A stretch of DNA of 64,000 bases from Rhodococcus oxybenzonivorans (GCF_003130705.1 NZ_CP021354.1:2604001-2668000); one strand, 5' to 3'. Positions 1 through 7,627 are shown, numbered from the stretch's first letter. The notes: generated from the sequence alone by a model not told the origin. Numbers and translations: made by a program.

Positions 1-90
1 GTCGACCAACTCCGTCCGGCCGGCGAAGAACTCTCGAAGCGCATTCTCGACCTCGGCCGCAAGAGCGGAGGGGCGCGTTTCGACGGACAG
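1..90 (-). CDS. Polyprenyl (geranylgeranyl-type) diphosphate synthetase, 5' end only
   Basis: Only the first 30 codons are in the window; the gene runs off the left edge. The N-terminus reads SVETRPSALAAEVENALREF then FAGRTELVD, which resembles the start of actinobacterial trans-isoprenyl diphosphate synthases (IdsA/GrcC type) that make C20+ prenyl diphosphates for carotenoids and quinones. Divergence from a metF-like gene matches M. tuberculosis idsA2 (Rv2173) beside Rv2172c, and the downstream carotenoid genes fit a GGPP supply role. No ATG, GTG or TTG occurs in frame upstream for more than 60 nt. The only codon with a good ribosome site is CTG at 90-88, with GGGAGG five bases before it, so I place a CTG start there. 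The family is inferred from a short fragment. Confidence 0.6.
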   Translation of the reverse strand, partial: MSVETRPSALAAEVENALREFFAGRTELVD

Positions 91-262
91 TGTTGCCTCC
101 CAGATCGACGTTCCGCGTGCGCACCGGTAACGGCAGCAGGCCTCGTCACCACCATAGTGGGCGTCCCCCGGTAGGGCCGGATGCCCTGTTTCCCACGAAT
201 GCCTCGTTCCCGCGATCGAAGAGGATCGGCGACGCGGTGGGCACACCCGGCGCGGCTGTACC

Positions 263-268
263 TATGCT
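263..268 (+). promoter_or_regulatory. Candidate -10 box for a leaderless metF transcript
   Basis: TATGCT lies 7 nt upstream of the GTG at 275, so transcription would begin at or next to the start codon. No Shine-Dalgarno sequence precedes that GTG. This fits a leaderless mRNA, which is common in mycobacteria and Rhodococcus. No clear -35 is visible. Confidence 0.35.
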
Positions 269-274
269 TGTCGG

Positions 275-1279
275 GTGACATTCGATTCCGTCAGGGGGCG
301 GGCCAGCGAAGGCTGGGTGACCCGCACTCCCTCCATCGTCGACCGCATCCGGTCGTGCCGTGACGGTCGGGTGCCCTTCTCCGTCGAATTCTCGCCCCCG
401 CGGGACGAGGCCGCCGAGGCCCGCCTGTGGCGCGCGGTCCGGGAGTTCGAACGTCTGGGACCGGCCTTCGTGTCCATGACCTATGGCGCCGGTGGCTCCA
501 CCCGTGACCGCACCGTGCGTGTCACCGGTCAGCTTGCCGAGGAGACGACGCTCCTGCCCGTGGCGCATCTCACCGCGGTGTCGCACAGCGTCGATGAACT
601 CCGGTCAATGGTCGGCGCCTACGCAGACCGCGGAATCAGCAACATTCTCGTCCTTCGTGGTGACCCACCGGGCGATCCGCTGGGCGAGTGGAAGAAGCAT
701 CCGGAGGGCGTCGAGTACGCCGAGGAACTGGTCCGGCTCGTGCGTGAGCTCGGTGACTTCCATGTCGGCGTCGCGTCGTTCCCGGAAGGTCACTACCGGG
801 CGCCGGACCTGGACCACGACACCCGGTACCTGGTCGCGAAACTCCGGGCCGGCGCGGAGTACTCCATTACGCAGATGTTCTTCGACATCGACGATTACCT
901 GCGCCTTCGGGACCGGGTCGCGGCCTTCGACGCCGAGCAGGGTGCGAAGCCGATCATTCCCGAGATCATGCCCATCACGTCCCTGCGGTCGGTGCAGCGT
1001 GTGATGGAGCTGTCGGGGTCCCGGCTTCCGGTCGCCCTGGAACGCCGGTTGAGCCGGGCGGCTGGTGACGGCCCCGAGGAGAATCGGGCCGCTGTCCGTG
1101 AGATCGGCATCGATGTGGCCACCGAGATGGCCGAGCGGCTCATCGCGGAGGGTGCGCCCGGCCTGCACTTCATCACGTTGAACTTCGCCCGGGCGACCAG
1201 TGAGGTGCTGGCGAGGCTGGGGGACAAGGTCGGTTCGCGAACCGACCCTCGGCCGGTCACTCCGGCCCGCGTCAGCTGA
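275..1279 (+). CDS. Methylenetetrahydrofolate reductase family protein (MetF-like)
   Basis: A 334-aa TIM-barrel protein of the 5,10-methylenetetrahydrofolate reductase family, which reduces methylene-THF to methyl-THF for methionine synthesis in the cytosol. Visible family motifs are FSVEFSPPRDE near residue 32, YGAGGSTRDRT near 70, LVLRGDPPGD near 125, SITQMFFDIDDY near 198 and IPEIMPITS near 230. It corresponds to M. tuberculosis Rv2172c, a divergent MTHFR reported to work without tightly bound FAD. GTG 275 is chosen because a -10 box sits 7 nt before it; GTG 320 (VTRTPSIV) is the alternative. It converges with the glycosyltransferase gene, overlapping it by 8 bp. The family is secure; the classical MetF assignment is less so. 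Confidence 0.85.
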   Translation: MTFDSVRGRASEGWVTRTPSIVDRIRSCRDGRVPFSVEFSPPRDEAAEARLWRAVREFERLGPAFVSMTYGAGGSTRDRTVRVTGQLAEETTLLPVAHLTAVSHSVDELRSMVGAYADRGISNILVLRGDPPGDPLGEWKKHPEGVEYAEELVRLVRELGDFHVGVASFPEGHYRAPDLDHDTRYLVAKLRAGAEYSITQMFFDIDDYLRLRDRVAAFDAEQGAKPIIPEIMPITSLRSVQRVMELSGSRLPVALERRLSRAAGDGPEENRAAVREIGIDVATEMAERLIAEGAPGLHFITLNFARATSEVLARLGDKVGSRTDPRPVTPARVS

Positions 1280-2432
1280 GGGCCCTCCCCTTCCAGCTGG
1301 TTCGTTCACGGTGGTGGGCAAGGTGTGACGACATGATCAGTGCTGCTGTCGCCGCGACCGAGAGCGGGTGCGTCACCGCCCCGGCCACGTCCGTGGCGGT
1401 CGGCGACGCACCACGCTCGAGTGTTCGTGCGCACAGTCTCGAGGTCACGGCAGCGAGATACCCCACTGCACCCCACCGGCGCACCAGCCCACGGCCCAGC
1501 GCGAGCGCCACCGGCGGCACCAGATAGGCCAGACCGCCCGCGCCGACGGCTACCACCGCCCCCGGCGTCGAGCTGAAGGCCGTCCACAGCCAGCGGTCGT
1601 ATCCACTGCGCAGCGCAGTGGCGTTCTCGTACATCCGGCAGGTCGCGGCGCCGCCTGCGACGACAACGTGGGTGGAAACTCCGCGGCTCCGCAGCAGTCG
1701 GGCAATGTCGAGATCTTCGGTGAGACTGTTCACCACCGCGCCGTGCCCACCCGCCTGGCGGTACGCCGCGTTGTCGAAGACCATGAACTGTCCACAGGCG
1801 ACGGCCATGGACGGGCGCAGCGAACGATTGCCGAGTCGCACGGGTAGTGAGGCCGCCCACGACCAGGCCAGAAGCGGCTGGACGGCGAATTCGGCGATCG
1901 ACACGGACTCCTGGAACGGCCAGGGGCAGATCAACCCGGCCCCGCTCTGGCGAAGCGCGGAACACGCCGCGGCCAGCGCGCCCGGCTGCAACCGCACGTC
2001 GGCATCGAGGAACACCAGCAGTCCGTCGCGGCGGGGATGGAGGGCTTGGGCGCGCTCGTAGGCGCGGTGGCAGGCGGCGGGCTTCCCCACCCACCCGGGA
2101 AGCGGCTCCTCGGTGCTCCTGACGACGGTGAACCGCGAGTCGCCGGCGCACGCAGCCTCGGCTGCCGCGGCCGTGTCATCGGTCGAGGCGTCATCGAACA
2201 CGAGCACTCGGAGATCGTGAATGCCGCGCTGACCGGCCAGATCCTCGATGAGGGCGGGCAGTCGCCGGACCTCGTTGCGGGCAGGAATGCAGACCGTGAC
2301 CGGTTCGGTGACGGTGCGGCGCGGCACCCGCAGACGTGGGGCGCTCCGCAGATTGACGGCGGCGACGGCCATACCGGCCATGGAAAGCAGCGAACCAGTG
2401 CGGACCAGCTGCACGATCGGCGTGGGCGTCAC
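1272..2432 (-). CDS. Family 2 glycosyltransferase, probable carotenoid glycosyltransferase (CruG-like)
   Basis: A 386-aa GT2 (GT-A fold) membrane glycosyltransferase. Visible are the nucleotide-sugar region TVCIPARNE, FDDASTDDT, the metal-binding DXD as FLDADVRL, the acceptor/catalytic region NSLTEDLDIARLL, and hydrophobic segments near both ends. It is last in a minus-strand operon crtO-cruF-lppM-GT. Its start GTG 2432 overlaps the lppM stop as GTGA, so translation is probably coupled; a longer frame from 2495 would run far into lppM. Beside a carotenoid 1',2'-hydratase, the likely job is to add a sugar to the new hydroxyl (CruG step), giving glycosylated gamma-carotene or chlorobactene-type pigments. 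The family is clear; the substrate is inferred from context. Confidence 0.8.
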   Translation of the reverse strand: MTPTPIVQLVRTGSLLSMAGMAVAAVNLRSAPRLRVPRRTVTEPVTVCIPARNEVRRLPALIEDLAGQRGIHDLRVLVFDDASTDDTAAAAEAACAGDSRFTVVRSTEEPLPGWVGKPAACHRAYERAQALHPRRDGLLVFLDADVRLQPGALAAACSALRQSGAGLICPWPFQESVSIAEFAVQPLLAWSWAASLPVRLGNRSLRPSMAVACGQFMVFDNAAYRQAGGHGAVVNSLTEDLDIARLLRSRGVSTHVVVAGGAATCRMYENATALRSGYDRWLWTAFSSTPGAVVAVGAGGLAYLVPPVALALGRGLVRRWGAVGYLAAVTSRLCARTLERGASPTATDVAGAVTHPLSVAATAALIMSSHLAHHRERTSWKGRALS

Positions 2433-3151
2433 ACCGTCGACGAGTCCTTCCGGCGTCCACTGCCCACGGCCGGCTCCCTGTTGCGGGCCAGCCATGCCAA
2501 AGCCCCTACGATCACGGCCACGCCGAGCGTCACCCCGGCCATGATCCCCGCCCAGCCCGCGAAGCTCCGGGTGCTCGGGTCGGAGTAGCGCACCTCGGCG
2601 CGGATCGTCGACGTGTCACCCGCAGGCAGCTTCCACGACACGATGGAGTCGCCCTCCCGCGTGCCGTTGGTCGTGGCCACCCGGGCCGGGAAGGCGATAG
2701 TGAACTGCACATCGGTGCCCTGGGCGGGAACCGAGCTGAGGTCGGCTTTGCCTTCCAGGGTCACGAGGTCACCGGTCCGGCGCAGCGAAATCTGGAAGCT
2801 GCCGGTGGCCTGTTCGGACATCGAGCCGAGTTGCTGTACGTCACCGAATGTGAGATCGCTGAAGAACGCCTGGGTGCCGACGTACCCGTCCTTCTTGTAC
2901 TCCTGTACGCGAATCTTGCCCGCCAACGCATCGGGCGGGGTGAGCTGCGGACCCTTGTCCTGATCGTCTGCGGGTACGGCCGCAGCCACGATCTGACCGG
3001 AGACCCGGTCGTCGGCGGACACTCCCATCGACACCTGGACGCGCAGGCAGCCGGCGAGCAACGGGACGATCAGGAGTACCAGGGCCGTCAGGGAGAGGGC
3101 CCGGCTCCGCGCGCGGGTGATGTTCGGGGCAGGGAGTGAGGGCGGCTGCAC
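2429..3151 (-). CDS. lppM: LppM-family membrane lipoprotein
   Basis: A 240-aa protein with a lipoprotein signal peptide (hydrophobic stretch about residues 18-33, lipobox LLAGC, Cys about 35). It has an extracytoplasmic beta-rich LppM domain and one C-terminal transmembrane segment (about 203-223) before a short basic tail. This layout and the sequence match M. tuberculosis LppM (Rv2171), described as a surface protein affecting phagosome maturation. The start is GTG 3151. It lies 31 bp after cruF and overlaps the glycosyltransferase by 4 nt, so it is cotranscribed with carotenoid genes. Its molecular function is unknown; lipid binding has been proposed from the fold. Confidence 0.85.
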   Translation of the reverse strand: MQPPSLPAPNITRARSRALSLTALVLLIVPLLAGCLRVQVSMGVSADDRVSGQIVAAAVPADDQDKGPQLTPPDALAGKIRVQEYKKDGYVGTQAFFSDLTFGDVQQLGSMSEQATGSFQISLRRTGDLVTLEGKADLSSVPAQGTDVQFTIAFPARVATTNGTREGDSIVSWKLPAGDTSTIRAEVRYSDPSTRSFAGWAGIMAGVTLGVAVIVGALAWLARNREPAVGSGRRKDSSTV

Positions 3152-3182
3152 AGTCGTATCGTGCCAGGGGAGTGAACCGGTG

Positions 3183-4013
3183 TCAGGCGCGAGGGGGCGT
3201 GTCGGGGATCTCGGGTCGCCGGACCCGCGACCGCACGAGGACGATCAGCAGGGGAATCCCGAGAACTCCCATCGTGATCCACCCGTAGATCGCGGAGAAT
3301 CGGAGTCCGGGTCCGTCGAGAAACACCGAGTGGGCCAGCGCCGAACCCAGCCAGGTCCACAGGAACAAGGCGATGGGGACACCGTCCCTGTGCGGCGGCG
3401 TTCCGTGCGGTGCGGCGGCATCGGACGTGCGGTGATCGAACCATTCCATCGCCGCAGCCATGGCGGCAGCCACCACACACCATCCGACGTAGTTGGTCAG
3501 CGGGATGTGCTCGATACCGGGAAGACCCGCATCGGTGACGCACCATGTCCACTGTCCATCTGCGACCATCTGGGGGTCGAGATAGAGATCCCATCCCACG
3601 ACGCCGACCGTGGTGAGGACCATCCGAATCAGGTGCCGATATCTGCCCCCGGCCAGTAGGGAGGCGACGCACCACACCGGATAGAAGCCCGCTGTCCAGG
3701 CGAACGGCACCACGAGGGGGACACCGGCGAGTGCGGGGCCGAGTCGGTCGACGCTGTAGTCGTAGCAGCCGTAGGGCACGCCGGTTGACGTCCCGACGAC
3801 CTCCGAGAGTAGGCCGAAACCCGCTGTCGCCAGAACCAGAGCGGCGGTCCAGCGCGAACCGCGCGTGAGGGCGGCATGGGTGATGCTCGCCGCGGCGAGC
3901 AGGAGCACGACGCAGACCGTCACCGCGTCACGGAGGTCACCGCGCACCAGAGGGTAGACAATCTGCGCCGCGATCGCTGCTGCGGCCGTCAGGGCGGGGA
4001 TGCGCGCGGTCAC
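3183..4013 (-). CDS. cruF: Carotenoid 1',2'-hydratase (CruF family, DUF422)
   Basis: A 276-aa polytopic membrane protein of the carotenoid biosynthesis DUF422 family. Family landmarks are PYGCYDYS near residue 88, FAWTAGFYPVWCV near 110, WDLYLDPQM near 152 and IPLTNYVGW near 185, with about seven hydrophobic segments. CruF adds water to the psi end of gamma-carotene, lycopene or chlorobactene, making the 1'-hydroxyl that a glycosyltransferase modifies. The true start is GTG 4013, which overlaps the crtO stop as GTGA; the open frame continues to 4427 but that part is an arginine-rich shadow of crtO. The pairing with a GT2 gene four bases beyond lppM supports the assignment. Confidence 0.85.
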   Translation of the reverse strand: MTARIPALTAAAAIAAQIVYPLVRGDLRDAVTVCVVLLLAAASITHAALTRGSRWTAALVLATAGFGLLSEVVGTSTGVPYGCYDYSVDRLGPALAGVPLVVPFAWTAGFYPVWCVASLLAGGRYRHLIRMVLTTVGVVGWDLYLDPQMVADGQWTWCVTDAGLPGIEHIPLTNYVGWCVVAAAMAAAMEWFDHRTSDAAAPHGTPPHRDGVPIALFLWTWLGSALAHSVFLDGPGLRFSAIYGWITMGVLGIPLLIVLVRSRVRRPEIPDTPPRA

Positions 4014-5599
4014 GTCCCCGGCCACAGGCGGCGCAGTCGCGCGGTTCTGGAGGCGCGGCGTGCGTCGTGGAGCGCAACGTGTGCGGCGCTGCGCCCGCTG
4101 GCACCGGACACCCCGCCGCCCGGATGCGTCGAGGCGCCGGTGAGGTACAGGCGTTCGGCTCCGGGGACCCGGTGCCCGGACAGTTCGGGAAGGGGCCGCC
4201 ACATCATCATCTGGTCGAGCGACATCTCGACGTGCATCACGTTGCCCCCGATCAGCCCCATCTCGTCCTCGAGGTCCTGTGGTGACTGCACATGACGGTC
4301 CAGGATCGACGTCCGGACACCGGGGGCGAGTGCGTCGATCTCGTCGACGATGCGCTCGGCCTCGGCCCCTGCCAGGTCGCTCCACCGACGGCCCCCGCTG
4401 AGCCGGTAGGGCTGCCACTGGGACCACAGGGTGATCTGATGCCGGCCCGCGGGCGCGATCGTGGGATCGAGGCCACTGAAGCTCATCCCCAGCACCGCGG
4501 GCCGCGGCGGGAGTTCCCCTGCGAGCGCGGCACCGTGGGCGAGGCGCAGGTGCGCGCGATCGGACACGAGGAGCTGCAATCCGCTGGTCACCGAGCTGTC
4601 AGGGGCGCTCGTATAGGACGGCAGGGCGTCGGTTGCCAGCCGTACCACCATCCCGATGCCCGGTCCGACGCGGATCCGCCGCCGCCAGCGATCGAGGATC
4701 TGCTTGTCGTAGCCGCCTGCTTCGAGGAGATCGAGCGTAGTGAGCACGTGGCACCCGGCAATCACGGTCCGCGAACGAATTTCGCGCCCCACCGACGTCC
4801 GCGTGATCCAGGAAGTCCCGTCCCGGCGCAGCGCGACGACCTTCTCACCCAGGGAAAGCACGCCGGAGTCGGCCCGCAACCGCGACACCAGGGCCGCCGT
4901 CAAGGCGCCGCTGCCACCGACGGCACGGCCGGGCGGAAGGGTGTGCATCAGTGCCGCGAATCCCACCATCGGGGCGGTGCCCGGCTCGGACATCGGCGGC
5001 CCGGACTGGGCGCCGAACCATGCGAGGGCGGCCTTGAGCCGTTCGTCGTCGAAGAATTCGTCCAGCAAGGCGTCCCCCGACGCGAGGAACTGCCGCGACA
5101 GGTCGCTGCCGCCGCCCCCCGTATCGAGACCCCAGAACGACGACAACAGCGCGGGGGCGGTCGGCGGCCTGGTGAAGGCCCGCATCACGCGGGCGCTGCG
5201 CGGCCCCCACACGTCGACGAACCGCCGATACGCGTCGGCCTCGGCCGGTCCGCAGGACTCCTGGATGGACAGGCAGGTCGCGTCAAGGCTGCGCCGGAAC
5301 ACGATGCCCGGCCGGCCGGTGCCCGCAGGTGCCGGGGCGAACGCCCACGGATCGCAATCCAGGTAGCGCAGACCGTGCGCCTGCAGGCCCAATTCTTCGA
5401 CGATGCCGGTGTGGCGGACCATGATGTGCGCGGAGGATCCGCGGTCGACGCGGTGACCTGGAAACCGTTCCACTGTCGAGACCGCTCCGCCCGGTACGGT
5501 GTCGCGTTCGATCACCTCGACCGACCATCCCGTTCGAGCCAGGTAGCACGCCGACACCAGGGCGTTGTGTCCCGACCCGACCACCACCGCATCGATCAT
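4010..5599 (-). CDS. crtO: Carotenoid FAD oxidoreductase, CrtO-type ketolase (CrtI superfamily)
   Basis: A 529-aa flavoprotein. It has an N-terminal FAD dinucleotide-binding motif VVVGSGHNALVSACYLAR, then an acidic residue ending strand 2 (EVIERD), then the phytoene-desaturase-like pattern GGAVSTVERFPGHRVDRGS. The C-terminus carries YLTGASTHPGGGVSGASGR, the conserved FAD-contacting signature of CrtI/CrtO enzymes. The length fits CrtO ketolases of Rhodococcus (about 530 aa), which make 4-keto-gamma-carotene; a desaturase role cannot be excluded. It is first in the minus-strand operon, with ATG 5599 only 4 bp after the acetyltransferase stop, so the operon may begin at the acetyltransferase. 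Confidence 0.75.
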   Translation of the reverse strand: MIDAVVVGSGHNALVSACYLARTGWSVEVIERDTVPGGAVSTVERFPGHRVDRGSSAHIMVRHTGIVEELGLQAHGLRYLDCDPWAFAPAPAGTGRPGIVFRRSLDATCLSIQESCGPAEADAYRRFVDVWGPRSARVMRAFTRPPTAPALLSSFWGLDTGGGGSDLSRQFLASGDALLDEFFDDERLKAALAWFGAQSGPPMSEPGTAPMVGFAALMHTLPPGRAVGGSGALTAALVSRLRADSGVLSLGEKVVALRRDGTSWITRTSVGREIRSRTVIAGCHVLTTLDLLEAGGYDKQILDRWRRRIRVGPGIGMVVRLATDALPSYTSAPDSSVTSGLQLLVSDRAHLRLAHGAALAGELPPRPAVLGMSFSGLDPTIAPAGRHQITLWSQWQPYRLSGGRRWSDLAGAEAERIVDEIDALAPGVRTSILDRHVQSPQDLEDEMGLIGGNVMHVEMSLDQMMMWRPLPELSGHRVPGAERLYLTGASTHPGGGVSGASGRSAAHVALHDARRASRTARLRRLWPGT

Positions 5600-5603
5600 C
5601 GGG

Positions 5604-6263
5604 TCAGGTTAACGGTTCTTCTCCGGAGGAAGGCTTCTCGGTGGAAAGGCTTTCCAGTGGAAGGCTACGGCCGAGGACCGCGAAGGGACGGTTGTCGCCT
5701 GCGAACCGGAAGTGGCGCAGTACATCCCGGAATCCGAGCCGACGGTAGAGCCGCCACGCTCGATTGTTCTCGTCCGCGACCTCGGGGGTGGACAACAGCA
5801 CGCCGCGTTCGGGTCGGCGGTCGAGCAATCGGAGAAGGAGTGTTTCGCCGAGACCGTGTCCCTGGGCGTCGGGATGGACGTGGAGTTCGGTCAGTTCGAA
5901 ATAGTCGTCGAGAACTGTGTCGATCCGGTCCCGGGTCCAGCCGGTGTGCCGCAAACCGGTGCGGACCTGCTGGTGCCACCACTGTTCGGGGGCTCCGCGG
6001 TAGCCGTAGGCCACGGCCACGAGGCGGTGAGTCGCATCGGATTCGGCGGACGGATCGGCCGGGACCACGGCGCCGACACCGCTCCACCCCGATCGCTGCA
6101 CATGTTCGGTCCACATCGGCGCGCGGTGGTATTCCGTGCCGCGGGGATAGCCCATGGCGGCGACATAGATCGCGAGGGCCTCCTGGAGGCGGTCGCGGAA
6201 CTCGGCAGCCGAGAGTTCGACCACGAGCGGTATCTGGTCAGCGTTCGTGTCGACCGGTCTCAC
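5604..6263 (-). CDS. GNAT-family N-acetyltransferase (Rv2170-like)
   Basis: About 219 aa. The C-terminal half shows the GNAT acetyl-CoA loop LHVHPDAQGHGLGETLL near residue 140, followed by NNRAWRLYRRLGFRDV (motif B). The N-terminal part contains IYVAAMGYPRGTEYHRAPMW, shared with M. tuberculosis Rv2170, an acetyltransferase in the same position upstream of the dcw region. Start GTG 6263 is chosen because homology begins just after it; the frame stays open to 6674 in arginine-rich shadow sequence. The stop is 4 bp before crtO, so cotranscription is likely. A LexA box lies 46 bp upstream in the divergent intergenic region. The acceptor substrate cannot be read from the sequence. Confidence 0.75.
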   Translation of the reverse strand: MRPVDTNADQIPLVVELSAAEFRDRLQEALAIYVAAMGYPRGTEYHRAPMWTEHVQRSGWSGVGAVVPADPSAESDATHRLVAVAYGYRGAPEQWWHQQVRTGLRHTGWTRDRIDTVLDDYFELTELHVHPDAQGHGLGETLLLRLLDRRPERGVLLSTPEVADENNRAWRLYRRLGFRDVLRHFRFAGDNRPFAVLGRSLPLESLSTEKPSSGEEPLT

Positions 6264-6270
6264 CTTTCTC

Positions 6271-6301
6271 TTGACGACGTGTCGGTGGGTCCAGCTATAT
6301 T
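6271..6301 (+). promoter_or_regulatory. Candidate sigma70 promoter for the HEPN gene
   Basis: The -35 is TTGACG (6271-6276) and the -10 is TATATT (6296-6301), separated by 19 nt, slightly long. The start of transcription would fall at about 6308, exactly where the LexA palindrome begins, so repressor binding would block it. Confidence 0.5.
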
Positions 6302-6308
6302 GAATAGG

Positions 6309-6324
6309 TCGAACGGATGTTCGA
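6309..6324. promoter_or_regulatory. LexA (SOS) box
   Basis: TCGAACGGATGTTCGA is a perfect inverted repeat matching the actinobacterial LexA consensus TCGAAC-N4-GTTCGA. It starts at the predicted transcription start of the rightward HEPN gene and lies 46 bp upstream of the leftward acetyltransferase start, so it could repress either. The rightward promoter fits better. Confidence 0.8.
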
Positions 6325-6334
6325 TAGCGGGGAT

Positions 6335-6367
6335 CCGGCGATGCTCGAGGGAAGCGAGCATCGCCGG
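6335..6367 (+). other. 13-bp perfect hairpin in the 5' leader of the HEPN gene
   Basis: CCGGCGATGCTCG (6335-6347) pairs fully with CGAGCATCGCCGG (6355-6367) around a 7-nt loop. It lies between the LexA box and the coding start. No run of T follows, so it is not a typical intrinsic terminator; it may stabilise the leader or bind a factor. Confidence 0.55.
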
Positions 6368-6433
6368 GACCCCGGCTCATGACAGGACTACGCCCGGCGG
6401 GGTGGACACACCGGGGTTGTGGAGGTGTTCGAA

Positions 6434-6901
6434 GTGATGAACAACTCGGTTTCAGGACCGACCTCTGGGCCCTCGCGGCGACCGGGGGAGGTGCGTGCTC
6501 CGGCATCTCGACGCGCCGCCTCCCTACTCGACCGGGCCGACGCTCTTCTGTCGCAATCGGTCGGCGCCGATTCGCCGGCGGATCGCTTTCACAGCGCGTA
6601 TCTCGCCGCGCTGCGCGGCGCCGGTGCTGTGCTCGCCGCTGCCGAGGGGTCCTCGCCGGGAGGTCGACGGACACGAACGCGTAACGCTTGGGTTCTCATG
6701 GCAGACGCCGCGAGCGACTTCGGCGCATGGGCCGACTATTTCGCTGGGCACTCCGCCACTCGTGCCGCGATCGAGGCCGGGATGTCGCGCACGCTCACCG
6801 ATCTCGAGGCGGACGAGTTCTTTGTCGAGGTGGGGCGGTTTTTGCAAGCGGTGGAAGACCACATCGGTCGCGGTGCAGACATCGATCTTCGGGCGTCGTA
6901 G
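6434..6901 (+). CDS. SAV_6107-family HEPN domain protein, probable SOS gene
   Basis: About 155 aa, mostly helical. It resembles the SAV_6107 family of HEPN (higher eukaryote and prokaryote nucleotide-binding) proteins found near actinobacterial dcw clusters. Residues such as RAASLLDRADALLSQS, FHSAYLAALRGAGAVL and FFVEVGRFLQAVEDH form the expected helices. The RNase motif R-X4-6-H of toxin-type HEPN proteins is not evident (the nearest is R-X7-H near the end), so ribonuclease activity is not supported. GTG 6434, eight bases after GGAGG (6421-6425), is the best start; ATG 6437 is equally possible and GTG 6419 lacks a ribosome site. The perfect LexA box upstream suggests DNA-damage induction. 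Function is unknown. Confidence 0.7.
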   Translation: MMNNSVSGPTSGPSRRPGEVRAPASRRAASLLDRADALLSQSVGADSPADRFHSAYLAALRGAGAVLAAAEGSSPGGRRTRTRNAWVLMADAASDFGAWADYFAGHSATRAAIEAGMSRTLTDLEADEFFVEVGRFLQAVEDHIGRGADIDLRAS

Positions 6902-7136
6902 CTGCCCGTCTCGCCCGGAATCCGGGTCGGTCGCCCACAGTGTCGGCGACGTAGTGAAAGCCCGGAGCAGGGTTCGGTGCGGGAGTCCGTAAGGTTGGTG
7001 TCGAACTCGTGCACCGAGTAGGTGGTACCGGGGTCGAACTGCTCGTATTATTAAATCTAGGTAGCCGCCAAAGTCGGTTACCCACCGCCTCGCACCGTGG
7101 GGCGGTGGCCAACACTCCAGTGCCGGGGGAGGTACC

Positions 7137-7565
7137 GTGCCACTCTCCGAGCACGAGCAGCGCATGCTCGACCAGATCGAGAGCGCTCTCTATGCCGAAG
7201 ATCCCAAGTTCGCCTCCACTGTGCGAGGCGGTCGCATGCGTGCGGCATCGAGTCGTCGTCGTTTTCAGGCAATAGCCCTGTTCGTCCTGGGCCTGGTCCT
7301 GCTCATCGCCGGCGTCGCCCTGCCGATCAAACCGGGTGGTTTCCCGGTGATCAGCTTGATCGGCTTCATTGTTATGTTCGGTGCGGGAGTCCTCCTCCTG
7401 TGGGGTGGGGGAAAGAGCAAGTCCCGACAGTCGTCGCGTGGCGGCTCGACCACGCCCGACGAGACCAAGAGGGCCGACCGGGGTAAGCCCCGGGGCGGAC
7501 GAAAGAGTGGCGGGTTCTCGTCGCGAATGGAAGACCGCTTCAAGAAGAGATTCGAGCAGGAGTAG
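7137..7565 (+). CDS. DUF3040 membrane protein (Rv2169c-like)
   Basis: A 142-aa protein. It begins with the DUF3040 signature PLSEHEQRMLDQIESALYAE and FAS, a cytosolic amphipathic segment. Two transmembrane helices follow (about residues 43-61 and 67-88), joined by a short GG-containing turn, then a highly basic Lys/Arg/Gly-rich tail (about 90-142). GTG 7137 follows GGGGGAGG at good spacing. The M. tuberculosis counterpart is Rv2169c, next to the dcw cluster. The role is unknown; the basic tail could touch nucleic acid or membrane lipids. An AT-rich patch at 7046-7056 (TATTAT) is a possible -10. A very strong terminator follows 15 bp after the stop. Confidence 0.8.
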   Translation: MPLSEHEQRMLDQIESALYAEDPKFASTVRGGRMRAASSRRRFQAIALFVLGLVLLIAGVALPIKPGGFPVISLIGFIVMFGAGVLLLWGGGKSKSRQSSRGGSTTPDETKRADRGKPRGGRKSGGFSSRMEDRFKKRFEQE

Positions 7566-7580
7566 CAGAACTCACTTCGG

Positions 7581-7627
7581 GCGTTGGCGGCGTGGCATTT
7601 CGATGCCACGCCGCCAACGCTTTTTTG
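7581..7627 (+). terminator. Strong intrinsic terminator (18-bp stem, UUCG loop, T6)
   Basis: GCGTTGGCGGCGTGGCAT (7581-7598) pairs perfectly with its complement at 7603-7620 around a TTCG tetraloop and is followed by six T. It ends the DUF3040 transcript and insulates it from mraZ. Such a textbook terminator is uncommon in this GC-rich group. Confidence 0.9.

Noticed and set aside
2433..2495. Extended start of the GT2 gene
   Set aside because: It would overlap lppM by more than 60 bp. GTG 2432 gives a 4-nt coupled overlap.
4014..4427. N-terminal extension of cruF
   Set aside because: The frame is open but Arg/Pro-rich and lies inside crtO. GTG 4013 with the GTGA overlap and the membrane-protein start is better.
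7033..7050. TCGAAC sequences upstream of the DUF3040 gene as a second LexA box
   Set aside because: Only half-sites are present; the GTTCGA partner is missing at the right spacing.
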